From contig CAMGFA010000005.1 in the NCBI GenBank assembly GCA_946055165.1, forward strand, positions 1-62,411: 62,411 bases of DNA, given 5' to 3'. The translations under genes were made by a program, and so were the position numbers. How positions within the stretch are numbered: the stretch's first letter is position 1; each line of letters begins with the position of its first letter. A model generated the notes under the pieces. The model ran no database searches, was not told the origin of the DNA, and saw only the letters and a list, made by a program, of their open reading frames with translations. Origin of the DNA: an uncultured Bacteroidales bacterium (GTDB lineage Bacteria; Bacteroidota; Bacteroidia; Bacteroidales; UBA932). Positions 1 to 7,478 of this stretch are shown here, piece by piece.

Positions 1-2558
1 TGCACGTTGAACTCAAAAAGCGCGGAGTGGACCTCAAGGAGGCCTTCAATCAGATCAACCGTTACCAGCGCGACTCCTTCTGGGCAGGCAGTGGCCTCTT
101 CGAATATGTCCAGCTTTTTGTAATCAGCAACGGCACCTTCACCCGATACTATTCCAACACCACCCGCAACGCCCACGTAAAGAAAGCAAACGAGCTCAAA
201 GCCAAGAACTCCACCAAGAGCACAGGCAGCTTTGAGTTTACCTCATACTGGGCAGACGAAAAGAATAAGGTCATCACCGACCTCGTGGACTTCACCAGCA
301 CTTTCTTCGCAAAGCACACCCTGTTGAATGTCCTCACCAAGTTCTGCGTATTCACAGCCGAAAAGGACCTGCTGGTGATGCGCCCTTATCAGATTGCAGC
401 AACGGAGAAGATTCTGCAGCGCATCCTGATTGCATCGTATGACAAAAAGCGCCTCGGCACCACTGCTGCTGGCGGATATATCTGGCACACCACCGGAAGC
501 GGCAAGACACTCACATCGTTCAAAACAGCGCAGTTGGCTTCCAAGATGGACAGCATAGACAAGGTTCTATTCGTTGTGGACCGCAAAGACCTTGACTATC
601 AGACGATGAAGGAGTACGACCGCTTCGAGAAGGGATCGGCCAACAGCAATGCCAACACCGCAATCCTTCAGCGCCAGCTTGAGGACCCGAACTGCCGCAT
701 CATCATTACTACCATTCAGAAGCTCAGCCGATTCATAGCGAAGAACCGCAAACACGACATCTACGATGCCCACGTGGTGCTGATATTCGATGAGTGCCAC
801 CGTTCGCAGTTCAATCAGATGCACGACAGCATCACCCACGCTTTCAAGCGTTATCATATGTTCGGTTTTACTGGAACGCCTATCTTCCCGAAAAACTCTT
901 CAAGCAGCGGCCTGCCACACCTGAAAACCACAGAGCAGGCTTTCGGTGACAGACTGCACAGCTACACCATAGTCAACGCCATCAATGACCAGAATGTTCT
1001 GCCGTTCCGCATCGACTATATCCAGACGATGAAGGAAAAGGATGGCGTGTCGGATGACAAGGTCTGGGGCATTGACACCGATGCAGCCTTTATGTCACCG
1101 GAAAATATATCCAATGTCACCCGCTACATCCTGGAGCATTTCGACCAGAAGACCAAGCGCAATTCCTTCTATAAGCTCAAGGACAGGCGCGTAGCCGGCT
1201 TCAACTCCATTCTCGCTACTTCTTCCATTCCTGCTGCGGTGCTGTATTACAATGAATTCCTGCGCCAGATGGAGGCCCAGCCTTCGGACAAGAGACTTAA
1301 GATTGCCCTGATTTACAGCTACGGGCAGAACGAGGCGGACTTTGAGCAGGAGGGCTTTATGGATGAGGAGAATTCTGACGATACCTCCGGGCTGGACTCC
1401 AACTCCCGCGATGCGCTTGAGAAGGCTATTGCGAATTATAATGCGATGTTCCATACCAACTTCGACACCTCTTCCGAGAAGTTCCAGAATTACTATAAGG
1501 ACCTGTCGATGAGGATGAAACAGAAGGAAGTGGACCTTCTTATCGTGGTCAATATGTTCCTGACCGGCTTTGATGCTACCACGCTGAACACCCTCTGGGT
1601 GGACAAGAACCTGCGTATGCACGGATTGCTGCAGGCGTTCTCCCGTACCAATAGGAAATTGAATTCGGTCAAAACCTTCGGTAACATAGTCTGCTTTAGG
1701 AATTTGGAGAATGCTACCAACGAGTCGCTGGCTTTGTTCGGAGACGAGAAGGCGGGAGGTATAGTGCTGCTTCGCAAGTTCGAGGATTATTTCTATGGAT
1801 ATGACGATGAGGGCAAGCATCACGCCGGCTACAGTGAACTGGTGGATGAGATTCTGGAGAATTACCCTGTGGGTGAGCCCATTATGTTGGATGAGGAGCA
1901 GAAGAAGTTTGCGCGGCTTTTTGGAAGCCTGCTGAAGGCCATCAATATACTTCAGTGCTTTGACGACTTCAAGGCCGATCAGCTCATCAGCGAGCGCGAT
2001 ATGCAGGACTACCAGAGTATGTATATCGACATCTACAACAAGTTCAGGGGCCGCGAGAAGGCTGACAAGGAGAGCATCAATGAGGATATAGTCTTTGAGA
2101 TTGAGCTGGTCAAGCAGGTTGAGGTCAATATCGACTATATCATCTCTCTCATTGCCAAGCATCACGAGGAGCATACTCTCAATGCGGAGATTCGTCTTTC
2201 AATCGCGAAGGCCATCGACTCCAGCATCGAGCTGCGAAATAAGAAGGATCTCATCGAGCAGTTCATTTCTTCACTTACTCCGGAGGTATCCCAGGTGGAT
2301 GTGGAGTGGCAGGAATATGTGCGCAGGCAGCGCCAGATGGAACTCGACCGCATTATAGAGGAGGAGCATCTCAAGAGCGAGCCTACCTACAAGTTCATCG
2401 AGGCTTCGTTCAGGGATGGCGCTATCCGTGAGACCGGCACTGATGTCGCCGCAATTCTCCCTCCTATGTCCCGCTTCAGCAAGGACCGCGCTGCCAAGAA
2501 GGAAACCGTCCTCGCCCGCCTTAGCGAATTTTTCGAGAGGTTCCGTGATTTGATATAA
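1..2558 (+). CDS. hsdR: Type I restriction enzyme R subunit, 5'-truncated by window edge
   Basis: This is the motor and nuclease subunit of a type I restriction-modification complex, which translocates and cuts unmodified DNA together with HsdM and HsdS. The frame is open from base 3 and already encodes the E-x-K part of the PD-(D/E)xK nuclease (VELKKRG, bases 6-26), so the GTG at 27 is not the start; the true start lies outside the window. The SF2 motor is complete: Walker A TGSGKT near 491-508, DECH near 790-801, GFTGTP near 862-880, and the LTGFD...QAFSRTNR region near 1558-1650. The C-terminal helical part runs to the stop at 2556-2558. No hsdM or hsdS lies downstream, so partners, if present, are to the left. 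A CRISPR spacer at 4568-4597 matches this gene at 1865-1894. Family assignment is secure; activity is not shown. Confidence 0.95.
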   Translation, partial: HVELKKRGVDLKEAFNQINRYQRDSFWAGSGLFEYVQLFVISNGTFTRYYSNTTRNAHVKKANELKAKNSTKSTGSFEFTSYWADEKNKVITDLVDFTSTFFAKHTLLNVLTKFCVFTAEKDLLVMRPYQIAATEKILQRILIASYDKKRLGTTAAGGYIWHTTGSGKTLTSFKTAQLASKMDSIDKVLFVVDRKDLDYQTMKEYDRFEKGSANSNANTAILQRQLEDPNCRIIITTIQKLSRFIAKNRKHDIYDAHVVLIFDECHRSQFNQMHDSITHAFKRYHMFGFTGTPIFPKNSSSSGLPHLKTTEQAFGDRLHSYTIVNAINDQNVLPFRIDYIQTMKEKDGVSDDKVWGIDTDAAFMSPENISNVTRYILEHFDQKTKRNSFYKLKDRRVAGFNSILATSSIPAAVLYYNEFLRQMEAQPSDKRLKIALIYSYGQNEADFEQEGFMDEENSDDTSGLDSNSRDALEKAIANYNAMFHTNFDTSSEKFQNYYKDLSMRMKQKEVDLLIVVNMFLTGFDATTLNTLWVDKNLRMHGLLQAFSRTNRKLNSVKTFGNIVCFRNLENATNESLALFGDEKAGGIVLLRKFEDYFYGYDDEGKHHAGYSELVDEILENYPVGEPIMLDEEQKKFARLFGSLLKAINILQCFDDFKADQLISERDMQDYQSMYIDIYNKFRGREKADKESINEDIVFEIELVKQVEVNIDYIISLIAKHHEEHTLNAEIRLSIAKAIDSSIELRNKKDLIEQFISSLTPEVSQVDVEWQEYVRRQRQMELDRIIEEEHLKSEPTYKFIEASFRDGAIRETGTDVAAILPPMSRFSKDRAAKKETVLARLSEFFERFRDLI
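1865..1894 (-). other. Protospacer-like site inside hsdR
   Basis: The minus strand of these 30 bases matches the spacer at 4568-4597 at 27 positions, with 22 consecutive matches. The three differences (1887, 1891, 1892) are all transitions and cluster at one end. On the minus strand the 3' flank begins TAATTCTCCA; on the plus strand it begins GGAGCAGAAG. Translated in the hsdR frame, the spacer would encode PVGEPIMLG where this gene has PVGEPIMLD, so the spacer looks derived from a homologous hsdR allele. Confidence 0.85.
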
Positions 2559-2943
2559 TTCCACGATTCTGTCTTTATGAGATTCCGTTTCAGCGGCAGA
2601 AAGCCCGAATACATCGCGTTCTGCAGGCCGAACACGCGGCCCAACTTTGCCTATGAACGGAACGTTGTGATTCAATGGCAAAGGTAAAAATCTGAAAGCA
2701 ATTCACAACTTGTCCGGTTGGTGGGAGTACGAGGGCAACGTTGTGCTTCAATGCAAAGGTAAAAAATCTGAAAGCAATTCACAACGGCTCAGGCTATTGC
2801 ATCTACGCATACAAGCACGGTTCAGGTATGGCCAGGGCGGTTGCGGCATTACAATGAATTTTCTCGGTTATGGCTGCGAGCTTTTTGCCCGCGGCCAATT
2901 ATAATATTATATGCAAAAAATTTTGCATCAAATAATAGAAAAA
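2559..2943. other. Intergenic stretch holding CRISPR mini-array 1
   Basis: This gap between hsdR and the HicAB promoter contains the two repeats at 2664-2785. I see no convincing gene in the rest: 2559-2663 and 2786-2943 have only short open frames without family resemblance. No terminator with a T-run follows hsdR. The right end (about 2895-2943) is strongly A+T-rich. Confidence 0.6.
2664..2785. CRISPR. CRISPR mini-array 1: two repeats, one 30-nt spacer
   Basis: Two 46-nt repeats (2664-2709 and 2740-2785) bracket a 30-nt spacer (2710-2739). The repeat begins GTTGTG and ends CACAAC, so its ends are inverted copies. The second repeat is identical to the one at 4522-4567; the first is diverged at a few positions, as terminal repeats often are. 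Repeats of 46-48 nt with 30-nt spacers are typical of Cas9 (type II-C) arrays in Bacteroidota, but no cas gene or clear tracrRNA is in the window. The spacer has no match that I could find in this window. Transcription direction is not determined. Confidence 0.85.
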
Positions 2944-2975
2944 TTTGGAATATGATATAAAATTGTATATCTTTG
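2944..2975 (+). promoter_or_regulatory. Promoter of hicAB
   Basis: A near-consensus Bacteroidota promoter: -33 TTTG at 2944-2947, a 20-bp spacer, and -7 TATCTTTG at 2968-2975. The hicA ATG follows 20 bp later. Confidence 0.75.
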
Positions 2976-2995
2976 CAATACCAAACAATCAGGAT

Positions 2996-3190
2996 ATGAA
3001 GAGATATAAAGTAAGCCAAATCATCAAACTGCTGGAAGATGATGGATGGGTAATCAAGAACTGGAAAGGCGATCACAGACAGTTCAAAAACCCTAACAAG
3101 CCTGGGAAGGTAACGGTAAATGGTAAACCAAGTGACACATTGAGTCAGGAATTACTAAACAGCATTTTCAAACAGGCAGGGTGGAAATAG
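2996..3190 (+). CDS. hicA: HicA-like mRNA interferase toxin
   Basis: A 64-residue protein of the HicA family: a small double-stranded RNA-binding-like fold that cleaves mRNA when freed from its antitoxin. The conserved histidine is in the GDHRQFKNP segment (His27), and the C-terminal half (GKVTVNG ... LNSIFKQAGW) has the usual HicA pattern. The ATG at 2996 is chosen because it fits the family length and lies 20 bp after the -7 box; an upstream in-frame start at 2945 would fall inside the promoter. The antitoxin gene begins 29 bp downstream, in the typical hicA-hicB order. Toxicity is inferred from family only. Confidence 0.88.
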   Translation: MKRYKVSQIIKLLEDDGWVIKNWKGDHRQFKNPNKPGKVTVNGKPSDTLSQELLNSIFKQAGWK

Positions 3191-3219
3191 CTACCCTGCA
3201 AAAAACAAAGAATACAGTT

Positions 3220-3624
3220 ATGGCAAAAGTTGGATTAAAGATTGACTGGGACGGGCACAATTATGCGTCCTGCACCGAAAATGAAGATATCGCCTGCATT
3301 GCTACCGGAAAGACACTGGAAGGGGTAAAGTCAAATATGGTTGATGCTTTGCAGCAGCATATAGATTGGATGAAGGAGGATGGCGATACACTTCCGGAAG
3401 AGTTCTGCGGCGATTGGGAGCCTGAATGGCATCTTACCACAAGGGCACAACTTAAATACTCGGAGGCATTCATCACCCGCAAGGCGCTTGCGGATGCCAC
3501 CGGTATCAACCTCCAGCAACTCACTCACTATGCAAGTGGGTGGCGCAATCCACGCCCTGAGATGCAGAAGCGCATCACTGAAGGAATACGCACTATCCGC
3601 CAGAAATTAGCCGTCATTTCCTGA
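3220..3624 (+). CDS. hicB: HicB-like antitoxin with C-terminal helix-turn-helix
   Basis: A 134-residue HicB-type antitoxin. The N-terminal half (about residues 1-65; DGHNYASCTENEDIACIATG, then TLEGVKSNMVDALQQHI) matches the partial RNase H-like HicB fold that caps HicA. The C-terminal part (about 85-120; RKALADATGINLQQLTHYAS) looks like a DNA-binding helix-turn-helix, which in this family represses the hicAB promoter. The ATG at 3220 is preferred over the in-frame ATG at 3181, which overlaps the end of hicA and adds residues without family resemblance. A strong terminator follows at 3653-3678, so hicAB is a closed two-gene unit. Confidence 0.87.
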   Translation: MAKVGLKIDWDGHNYASCTENEDIACIATGKTLEGVKSNMVDALQQHIDWMKEDGDTLPEEFCGDWEPEWHLTTRAQLKYSEAFITRKALADATGINLQQLTHYASGWRNPRPEMQKRITEGIRTIRQKLAVIS

Positions 3625-3652
3625 TTGTTTGGTAGCATCACAATGATGGCCA

Positions 3653-3678
3653 ACCTCCGGAGCAATCCGGAGGTTTTT
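3653..3678 (+). terminator. Intrinsic terminator of hicAB
   Basis: A perfect 9-bp stem (ACCTCCGGA / TCCGGAGGT) with a GCAA tetraloop, followed by a T-run. It has the same architecture as the terminator at 4056-4082. Confidence 0.88.
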
Positions 3679-3720
3679 CGTAAAAAAATATCAACTATTT
3701 TGAAAATAAATGCCTGAAAA

Positions 3721-3752
3721 TTTGCACAATACGAAAAATCGTACTATCTTTG
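3721..3752 (+). promoter_or_regulatory. Promoter of the DUF5053-like gene
   Basis: -33 TTTG at 3721-3724, a 20-bp spacer, and -7 TATCTTTG at 3745-3752: a textbook Bacteroidota promoter. The ATG at 3777 lies 24 bp downstream. Confidence 0.75.
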
Positions 3753-3776
3753 TGTCGTTATCAAAAACAAAGCGAT

Positions 3777-4001
3777 ATGGCAACGGTAAAGGAAAAGATT
3801 TATGATATCATTTTGGATATCAACATAGCAAAGATTGCAAACAGGTATTTTGGCAAGTCTTCCGGATGGCTCTACCACAAGCTTGACCAAAGAGATGGTA
3901 ATGGCAAGGAGATTGATTTCAGTCCGGAAGAACTTGATCAGTTCAAGGGCGCACTATATGACTTATCAGACCGCATCAGGAAAGCGGCTGACGCACTATA
4001 A
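3777..4001 (+). CDS. Small protein resembling DUF5053 family
   Basis: A 74-residue, charged, mostly helical protein (KEKIYDIILDINIAKIANRYF, GKSSGWLYHKLD, then a helix ending in DRIRKAADAL). The pattern resembles small Bacteroidales proteins grouped as DUF5053, whose function is unknown; the KIANRYFGKSSGWLYHKL segment could be a helix-turn-helix, but this is inference. It has its own promoter (3721-3752) and its own terminator (4056-4082), so it is a single-gene unit inside the island between the two CRISPR mini-arrays. The ATG at 3777 is favoured over an upstream start at 3750 that overlaps the -7 box. Confidence 0.7.
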   Translation: MATVKEKIYDIILDINIAKIANRYFGKSSGWLYHKLDQRDGNGKEIDFSPEELDQFKGALYDLSDRIRKAADAL

Positions 4002-4055
4002 GTCTCCAAGAGCTTTATTTTTTGATAACAACCGGCCGTCCGGAGATGCGGCCAC

Positions 4056-4082
4056 GCCCTCGGAGCAATCCGGGGGCTTTTT
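4056..4082 (+). terminator. Intrinsic terminator after the DUF5053-like gene
   Basis: A 9-bp stem with one G-T wobble (GCCCTCGGA / TCCGGGGGC), a GCAA tetraloop, and a run of five T. Confidence 0.85.
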
Positions 4083-4147
4083 CTGTGTCCTTTTGTACAG
4101 GCGGACAATTCTCCATTTTTGAACTGAAATCTTAAAATAAAGGCATT

Positions 4148-4444
4148 ATGGAGAAGTTTACTGCATTTTTGAAGAAGATGGCCGGCCGAGCTGACTACCT
4201 TCTTCACCACATTGTCGCGGCATATATCCTTATGCTTGCGTTCTCCGTACTCGTCCACATCCTCCACTGGGGCTGGGCCTTGCTGTTCTCCAGCTGCATG
4301 GCCATCTGTACTCTCATCGTGAAAGAAGTCTATGACTATTTCCACAGCAGCTGCCACAATGCAGAGAGAGAGGACGTACAGGCGGGTATACTTGCCGTAC
4401 TGATTATTGACATCCTTTTGATAATCACCTTCGGCTTTGCCTAA
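4148..4444 (+). CDS. Small membrane protein, function unknown
   Basis: A 98-residue protein with about three hydrophobic helices (near residues 20-38, 43-60 and 78-97), so it is likely an inner-membrane protein. Between the second and third helices lies a hydrophilic stretch with KEVYDYFHSS and AEREDVQAG; this loosely recalls the K-E-x-x-D...D-x-x-A pattern of VanZ-like proteins, but the resemblance is too weak for a name. Only start at 4148 fits (ATG after an A-rich leader). It lies alone between the terminator at 4056-4082 and CRISPR mini-array 2. A holin-like or phage-resistance role would be speculation. Confidence 0.65.
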   Translation: MEKFTAFLKKMAGRADYLLHHIVAAYILMLAFSVLVHILHWGWALLFSSCMAICTLIVKEVYDYFHSSCHNAEREDVQAGILAVLIIDILLIITFGFA

Positions 4445-4521
4445 CTACTAAAGATGTCAGGTTGCCGGATAACGGCGCCAGAATTTGATTCTTTATAGCT
4501 TTACCACCAACAGCACAGATC

Positions 4522-4644
4522 GTTGTGCTTCAATGCAAAGGTAAAAAATCTGAAAGCAATTCACAACTCGCCCAGCATAATGGGCTCACCCACAGGGGTT
4601 GTGTTTCAATAGCAAAGTTAAAAAATCTGAAAGCAATTCACAAC
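4522..4644. CRISPR. CRISPR mini-array 2: two repeats, one spacer matching hsdR
   Basis: Repeats at 4522-4567 (46 nt, identical to the repeat at 2740-2785) and 4598-4644 (47 nt, diverged) bracket a 30-nt spacer at 4568-4597. The reverse complement of that spacer matches hsdR at 1865-1894 in 27 of 30 positions. The repeat orientation is the same as in mini-array 1. The rest of the gap 4445-4761 (before and after the array) shows no gene; the stretch after the last repeat is A+T-rich. No cas gene is near. Confidence 0.87.
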
Positions 4645-4761
4645 TTTAGCTTGTTTGGGGCAAATAAGTTAAAAAGAGGTGTTTATATCAATGACTATCG
4701 CCTTTTGCTTGGTGGCACCTTGCTTGTCAAGTCTTTCTTTATGCAGTATTTGATCCTGGTG

Positions 4762-5085
4762 CTATTGGGCCTTGAGTTTGAGCGTGCAGGAGTATGACCA
4801 CTCGCCGAACTCATAATCGATTGAAATGGATTCTCCTGCGCGGATGGTTTTCCATGAATTGGGGTGACCCGCAACATTGTAAATTCTGGCAACTACAAAG
4901 TCCTCTCCAATTTCCTTAATTTCAATGCTATGGTCCGGAGTCTTGTCCTGTGCCCAGTTTACAAATCCTGCTTTGAGACTGCTGAGCGGAATCTCATACA
5001 GATTCTTTCCTCCCAAATCTCTTCCGGTGACCTCACATTCCTTGTAGGAAGCGTCCACCATTTCAAGTATCAGCTTGCTTTCCAT
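4762..5085 (-). CDS. Hypothetical protein, 107 residues
   Basis: A small acidic, soluble-looking protein with alternating charged and hydrophobic residues that suggest beta strands (for example DFVVARIYNV and SISIDYEFGEWSYSCTLKL). No signal peptide or membrane helix is visible, and I do not recognise a family. It is transcribed towards CRISPR mini-array 2 and divergently from the PCMD lipoprotein gene. The ATG at 5085 is the first in the frame. It probably belongs to the accessory block. Confidence 0.6.
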   Translation of the reverse strand: MESKLILEMVDASYKECEVTGRDLGGKNLYEIPLSSLKAGFVNWAQDKTPDHSIEIKEIGEDFVVARIYNVAGHPNSWKTIRAGESISIDYEFGEWSYSCTLKLKAQ

Positions 5086-5133
5086 AACAATGTTGATTTG
5101 CTTTCATCCTGCTAATATAAGAAATCATTTCAT

Positions 5134-5141
5134 TATCTTTG
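5134..5141 (+). promoter_or_regulatory. -7 box of the PCMD lipoprotein gene
   Basis: TATCTTTG fits the Bacteroidota -7 consensus and lies 21 bp before the ATG at 5163. No clear TTTG is seen at the -33 distance. Confidence 0.6.
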
Positions 5142-5162
5142 CGCTTAAATACTTGGATTGAA

Positions 5163-6011
5163 ATGAAAAGGAAAATTTGGATTTTGCTGACAATCGCCTT
5201 TGTGCTATTGCCGGCTTGTAAAAAAAGCAATACCCAGCAGCAAGGGGAACCGATTTACTATTCTGCCATACCTAATGGTGGCTTTGAGTGTTTTTCTCAC
5301 GCTGAAAGTGACAAATATTATTCCTTTTACGATCCGGCCAGCTCCGACAGTACCCTTCAGCACAAATGGTGGTGTTCAGGGAACAAGGGAAGCACCACCC
5401 TTTCTCCAAAATATAGCGTAACTATGCCAGATTACGAAGACAAAGTGGAAGGTAAATCATCGCTGAAGATGGCATCTACCTATGTTATAATCAAGTTCGC
5501 TGCCGGCAATGTGTTCACCGGAGAGTATGTGGAGACCAATCTTCTGAAGGGTAGCGGCACCATTAATTTTGGAAGGCCATATCACGAAACTCCTTCAAAA
5601 TTAAGTCTTTGGCTAAAATATCAGAGCGGAGTCATCAGTGAAAAGACCCTGAACGGCAAACCTGAAGGCGATCCTGTCAAAGTCGGGGACAAGGACAGGG
5701 CTTCTGTGTGGATAGCTCTTGGAGACTGGGACTACAAAATATACGGAGGTACCGAAATCTGCCCTGTGCAGGTCAATACTGCCGATAAATCCACCTTCTT
5801 CAATCCTGACTCCGATGCTGTCATTGCTTACGGATGTTTTGTCCAGGAAGACAGTACAGATGGATGGATCAAAATTGAAATACCTTTGGAGTATCGTTCA
5901 GACCGCACCCCTACCCATATCATCATCTCAGCCGCTGCAAGTATGCTCGGCGATTACTTCACGGGAAGCGCCGATTCCATCCTTTGGATAGACGACCTGA
6001 AACTCGAATAA
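5163..6011 (+). CDS. PCMD-domain lipoprotein
   Basis: A 282-residue lipoprotein: positively charged start, hydrophobic core, then a lipobox ending in LLPAC (Cys19). The body looks like the PCMD family (putative carbohydrate metabolism domain) common in Bacteroidota: NGGFECF near the start, the FGRPYHETPSKLSLWLKY segment, DRASVWIALGDW, and a final DSILWIDDLKLE strand, giving a jelly-roll-like beta protein. Such proteins are usually surface or periplasmic and probably bind carbohydrate. The ATG at 5163 is chosen because it gives a normal signal peptide; an upstream GTG/TTG-type start overlaps the -7 box. It stands alone here, with no SusC/D partner nearby. Confidence 0.75.
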   Translation: MKRKIWILLTIAFVLLPACKKSNTQQQGEPIYYSAIPNGGFECFSHAESDKYYSFYDPASSDSTLQHKWWCSGNKGSTTLSPKYSVTMPDYEDKVEGKSSLKMASTYVIIKFAAGNVFTGEYVETNLLKGSGTINFGRPYHETPSKLSLWLKYQSGVISEKTLNGKPEGDPVKVGDKDRASVWIALGDWDYKIYGGTEICPVQVNTADKSTFFNPDSDAVIAYGCFVQEDSTDGWIKIEIPLEYRSDRTPTHIIISAAASMLGDYFTGSADSILWIDDLKLE

Positions 6012-6477
6012 TAAGACTGTATTCTTCCTTCACAATCTAGGCAAGCGCCTCCGCGCGCCGACCGGGCAGAATAACTTTCGCTGTCAGGGACATCTGGCAC
6101 GGTAGTGTATTGCTGGAACAAGTGAGTGGAGGTGGATGTGCCCGATGCAATGCTGGACAATGAAGAGGGTATCTGGTACAGTGATGCTGTTGGAAGCGGT
6201 CTTGAGGGTCTTGCCGAAAGAGACCTCGTCTCCTGAGGAAGGGGCCCACAAGCGTAGCGAAGTGGGAAGGAGTCTCTGAAGGCAAGAGCCCTCAAGAGCG
6301 CACCGAAAGATGAGGAGACCCCTGCAGATTGCTTCAGAAAAGAAGGATTCAAAGTAATAGGCAAGGACCCTCAAGAGCGCCAAAAGCTCATCCCCGCCAA
6401 AAGCGCGGTGCTTCCAGAAGGCCCGTCGATGAACGTCTAGTTGTTGCTGTCAAATTTGGAACGCTGGCTTGCGTGAG
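6012..6477. other. Non-coding stretch with inverted and direct repeats
   Basis: No credible gene is found in these 466 bp on either strand. Visible structure: CTTGAGGGTCTTGCC near 6201-6215 has near-inverted copies near 6281-6295 and 6363-6377 (GGCAAG then CCCTCAAGAGC). A palindromic block near 6219-6277 pairs GAGACCTC with GGAGTCTC around an inner CCCAC...GTGGG stem. This recalls intergenic palindromic repeats, but I cannot assign a known RNA or element. Confidence 0.45.
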
Positions 6478-7425
6478 CTACATCATCTTTTTGCGCTTGA
6501 AGAAGATGATTACCAGCACTACGATGACCACCATCACTGCAAGGATGCAGATCCATATATAAGGCCATTCCGAGAATGGCAGGGCCACGTTCATTCCGTA
6601 GAAGCTGGCTACCAGGGTGGCCGGCATAAGCAGCAGGGAAATGAGGGTGAACATCTTCATAATCCGGTTCTGGTCCAGATTGATAATACCCACCACGGTG
6701 TCCTGCAAGTACTCCAGCCTTTCGAAAGTGAAGTTGATATGGTTTATCAGGGAATTGATATCCTGAAGGATAATCGAGAATTTCTTGTCGAGGGAATCAG
6801 GGAAAAGGTCGCTCTTGAGGATGTTTCCCATAATTCGCTGCTTGTCCACCACGTTCTCGCGAACAACCATGGCGTTTTCCTGCAACTGGTTGATGTCCAG
6901 AAGGAACTCTTGGTTGATATCCTCCTGCTGGTTGATTCTCTTGCTGAACTGGGAGGTCTCCTGAGAGATAAGCTCCACAATATCGGCATCGAGGTCCACA
7001 CGCTTGTCTATGATTTCTACAAAAATGCTGAAACCGTCTTTGTAGAGCTCCGGCCTTGCCTGAATCTTGTTGCTCAGGAGGTCAAAACTGCGGATAGGGA
7101 TTTCACGAAGGGTGGTAAGGGTGTATTTCGAAAGGGTAAAGGACACGGGGTCCATTCCCATTTCATCGCCCATAGGGGAAAGGAAGTTGGTGTTGGCGAA
7201 AACAATGCCGCCGGCTTCGTGGAATCGGGATGAACTCTCGATTTCCTCGGCCTGCGCCCTGGACTGGATCTGGGTGCCTAAAAAAGCCTCGGCACTACGC
7301 TTTTCCTCACCTGTGGGTTCTATGAGGTCAATCCACAGAACTGATTCTTTATCAAGAGAATGGAGTAAGTCCTTATTGCTGCTGAGCAGTATTTCTTCGG
7401 CTGACTTGTAAAAAATTCTGAGCAT
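6478..7425 (-). CDS. corA: CorA family magnesium/divalent cation transporter
   Basis: A 315-residue CorA protein, a homopentameric inner-membrane channel for Mg2+ (some members carry Co2+, Ni2+ or Zn2+). The large N-terminal cytoplasmic domain with long charged helices is followed by two membrane helices at the C-terminus. The signature YGMN lies at about residues 276-279, between the helices, and the tail is basic (KRKK). Length is normal. The start at 7425 is supported by a perfect AGAAGGAGGT 5 bp upstream, an unusual feature in this phylum. A -7 box (TATTTTTG) lies at 7486-7479. It is transcribed alone. Confidence 0.93.
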   Translation of the reverse strand: MLRIFYKSAEEILLSSNKDLLHSLDKESVLWIDLIEPTGEEKRSAEAFLGTQIQSRAQAEEIESSSRFHEAGGIVFANTNFLSPMGDEMGMDPVSFTLSKYTLTTLREIPIRSFDLLSNKIQARPELYKDGFSIFVEIIDKRVDLDADIVELISQETSQFSKRINQQEDINQEFLLDINQLQENAMVVRENVVDKQRIMGNILKSDLFPDSLDKKFSIILQDINSLINHINFTFERLEYLQDTVVGIINLDQNRIMKMFTLISLLLMPATLVASFYGMNVALPFSEWPYIWICILAVMVVIVVLVIIFFKRKKMM

Positions 7426-7430
7426 GGCCC

Positions 7431-7440
7431 ACCTCCTTCT
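7431..7440 (-). promoter_or_regulatory. Strong Shine-Dalgarno sequence of corA
   Basis: On the minus strand AGAAGGAGGT ends 5 bp before the ATG at 7425. Most genes in this window show no such sequence, in line with weak Shine-Dalgarno use in Bacteroidota. Confidence 0.75.
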
Positions 7441-7478
7441 TTATGCAGTTAATGATTCCGGGATGCCCGAAGGCACTG

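Noticed and set aside
27..29. GTG as the start of hsdR
   Set aside because: The frame is open to the window edge and bases 6-26 encode the E-x-K part of the nuclease domain, so the gene begins outside the window.
1095..2174. Long open frame on the minus strand opposite hsdR
   Set aside because: No family resemblance; it is a codon-bias shadow of hsdR on the other strand.
5092..5106. Possible tracrRNA anti-repeat (GTTG then TTTGCTTTCA, partly like the reverse complement of the CRISPR repeat)
   Set aside because: Only about 9 bases match in a row, there is no following tracrRNA-like fold, and it overlaps the start region of the minus-strand gene at 4762-5085.
6012..6477. RNase P RNA, tmRNA or other known stable RNA in the gap before corA
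   Set aside because: The conserved core sequences of those RNAs are not found.
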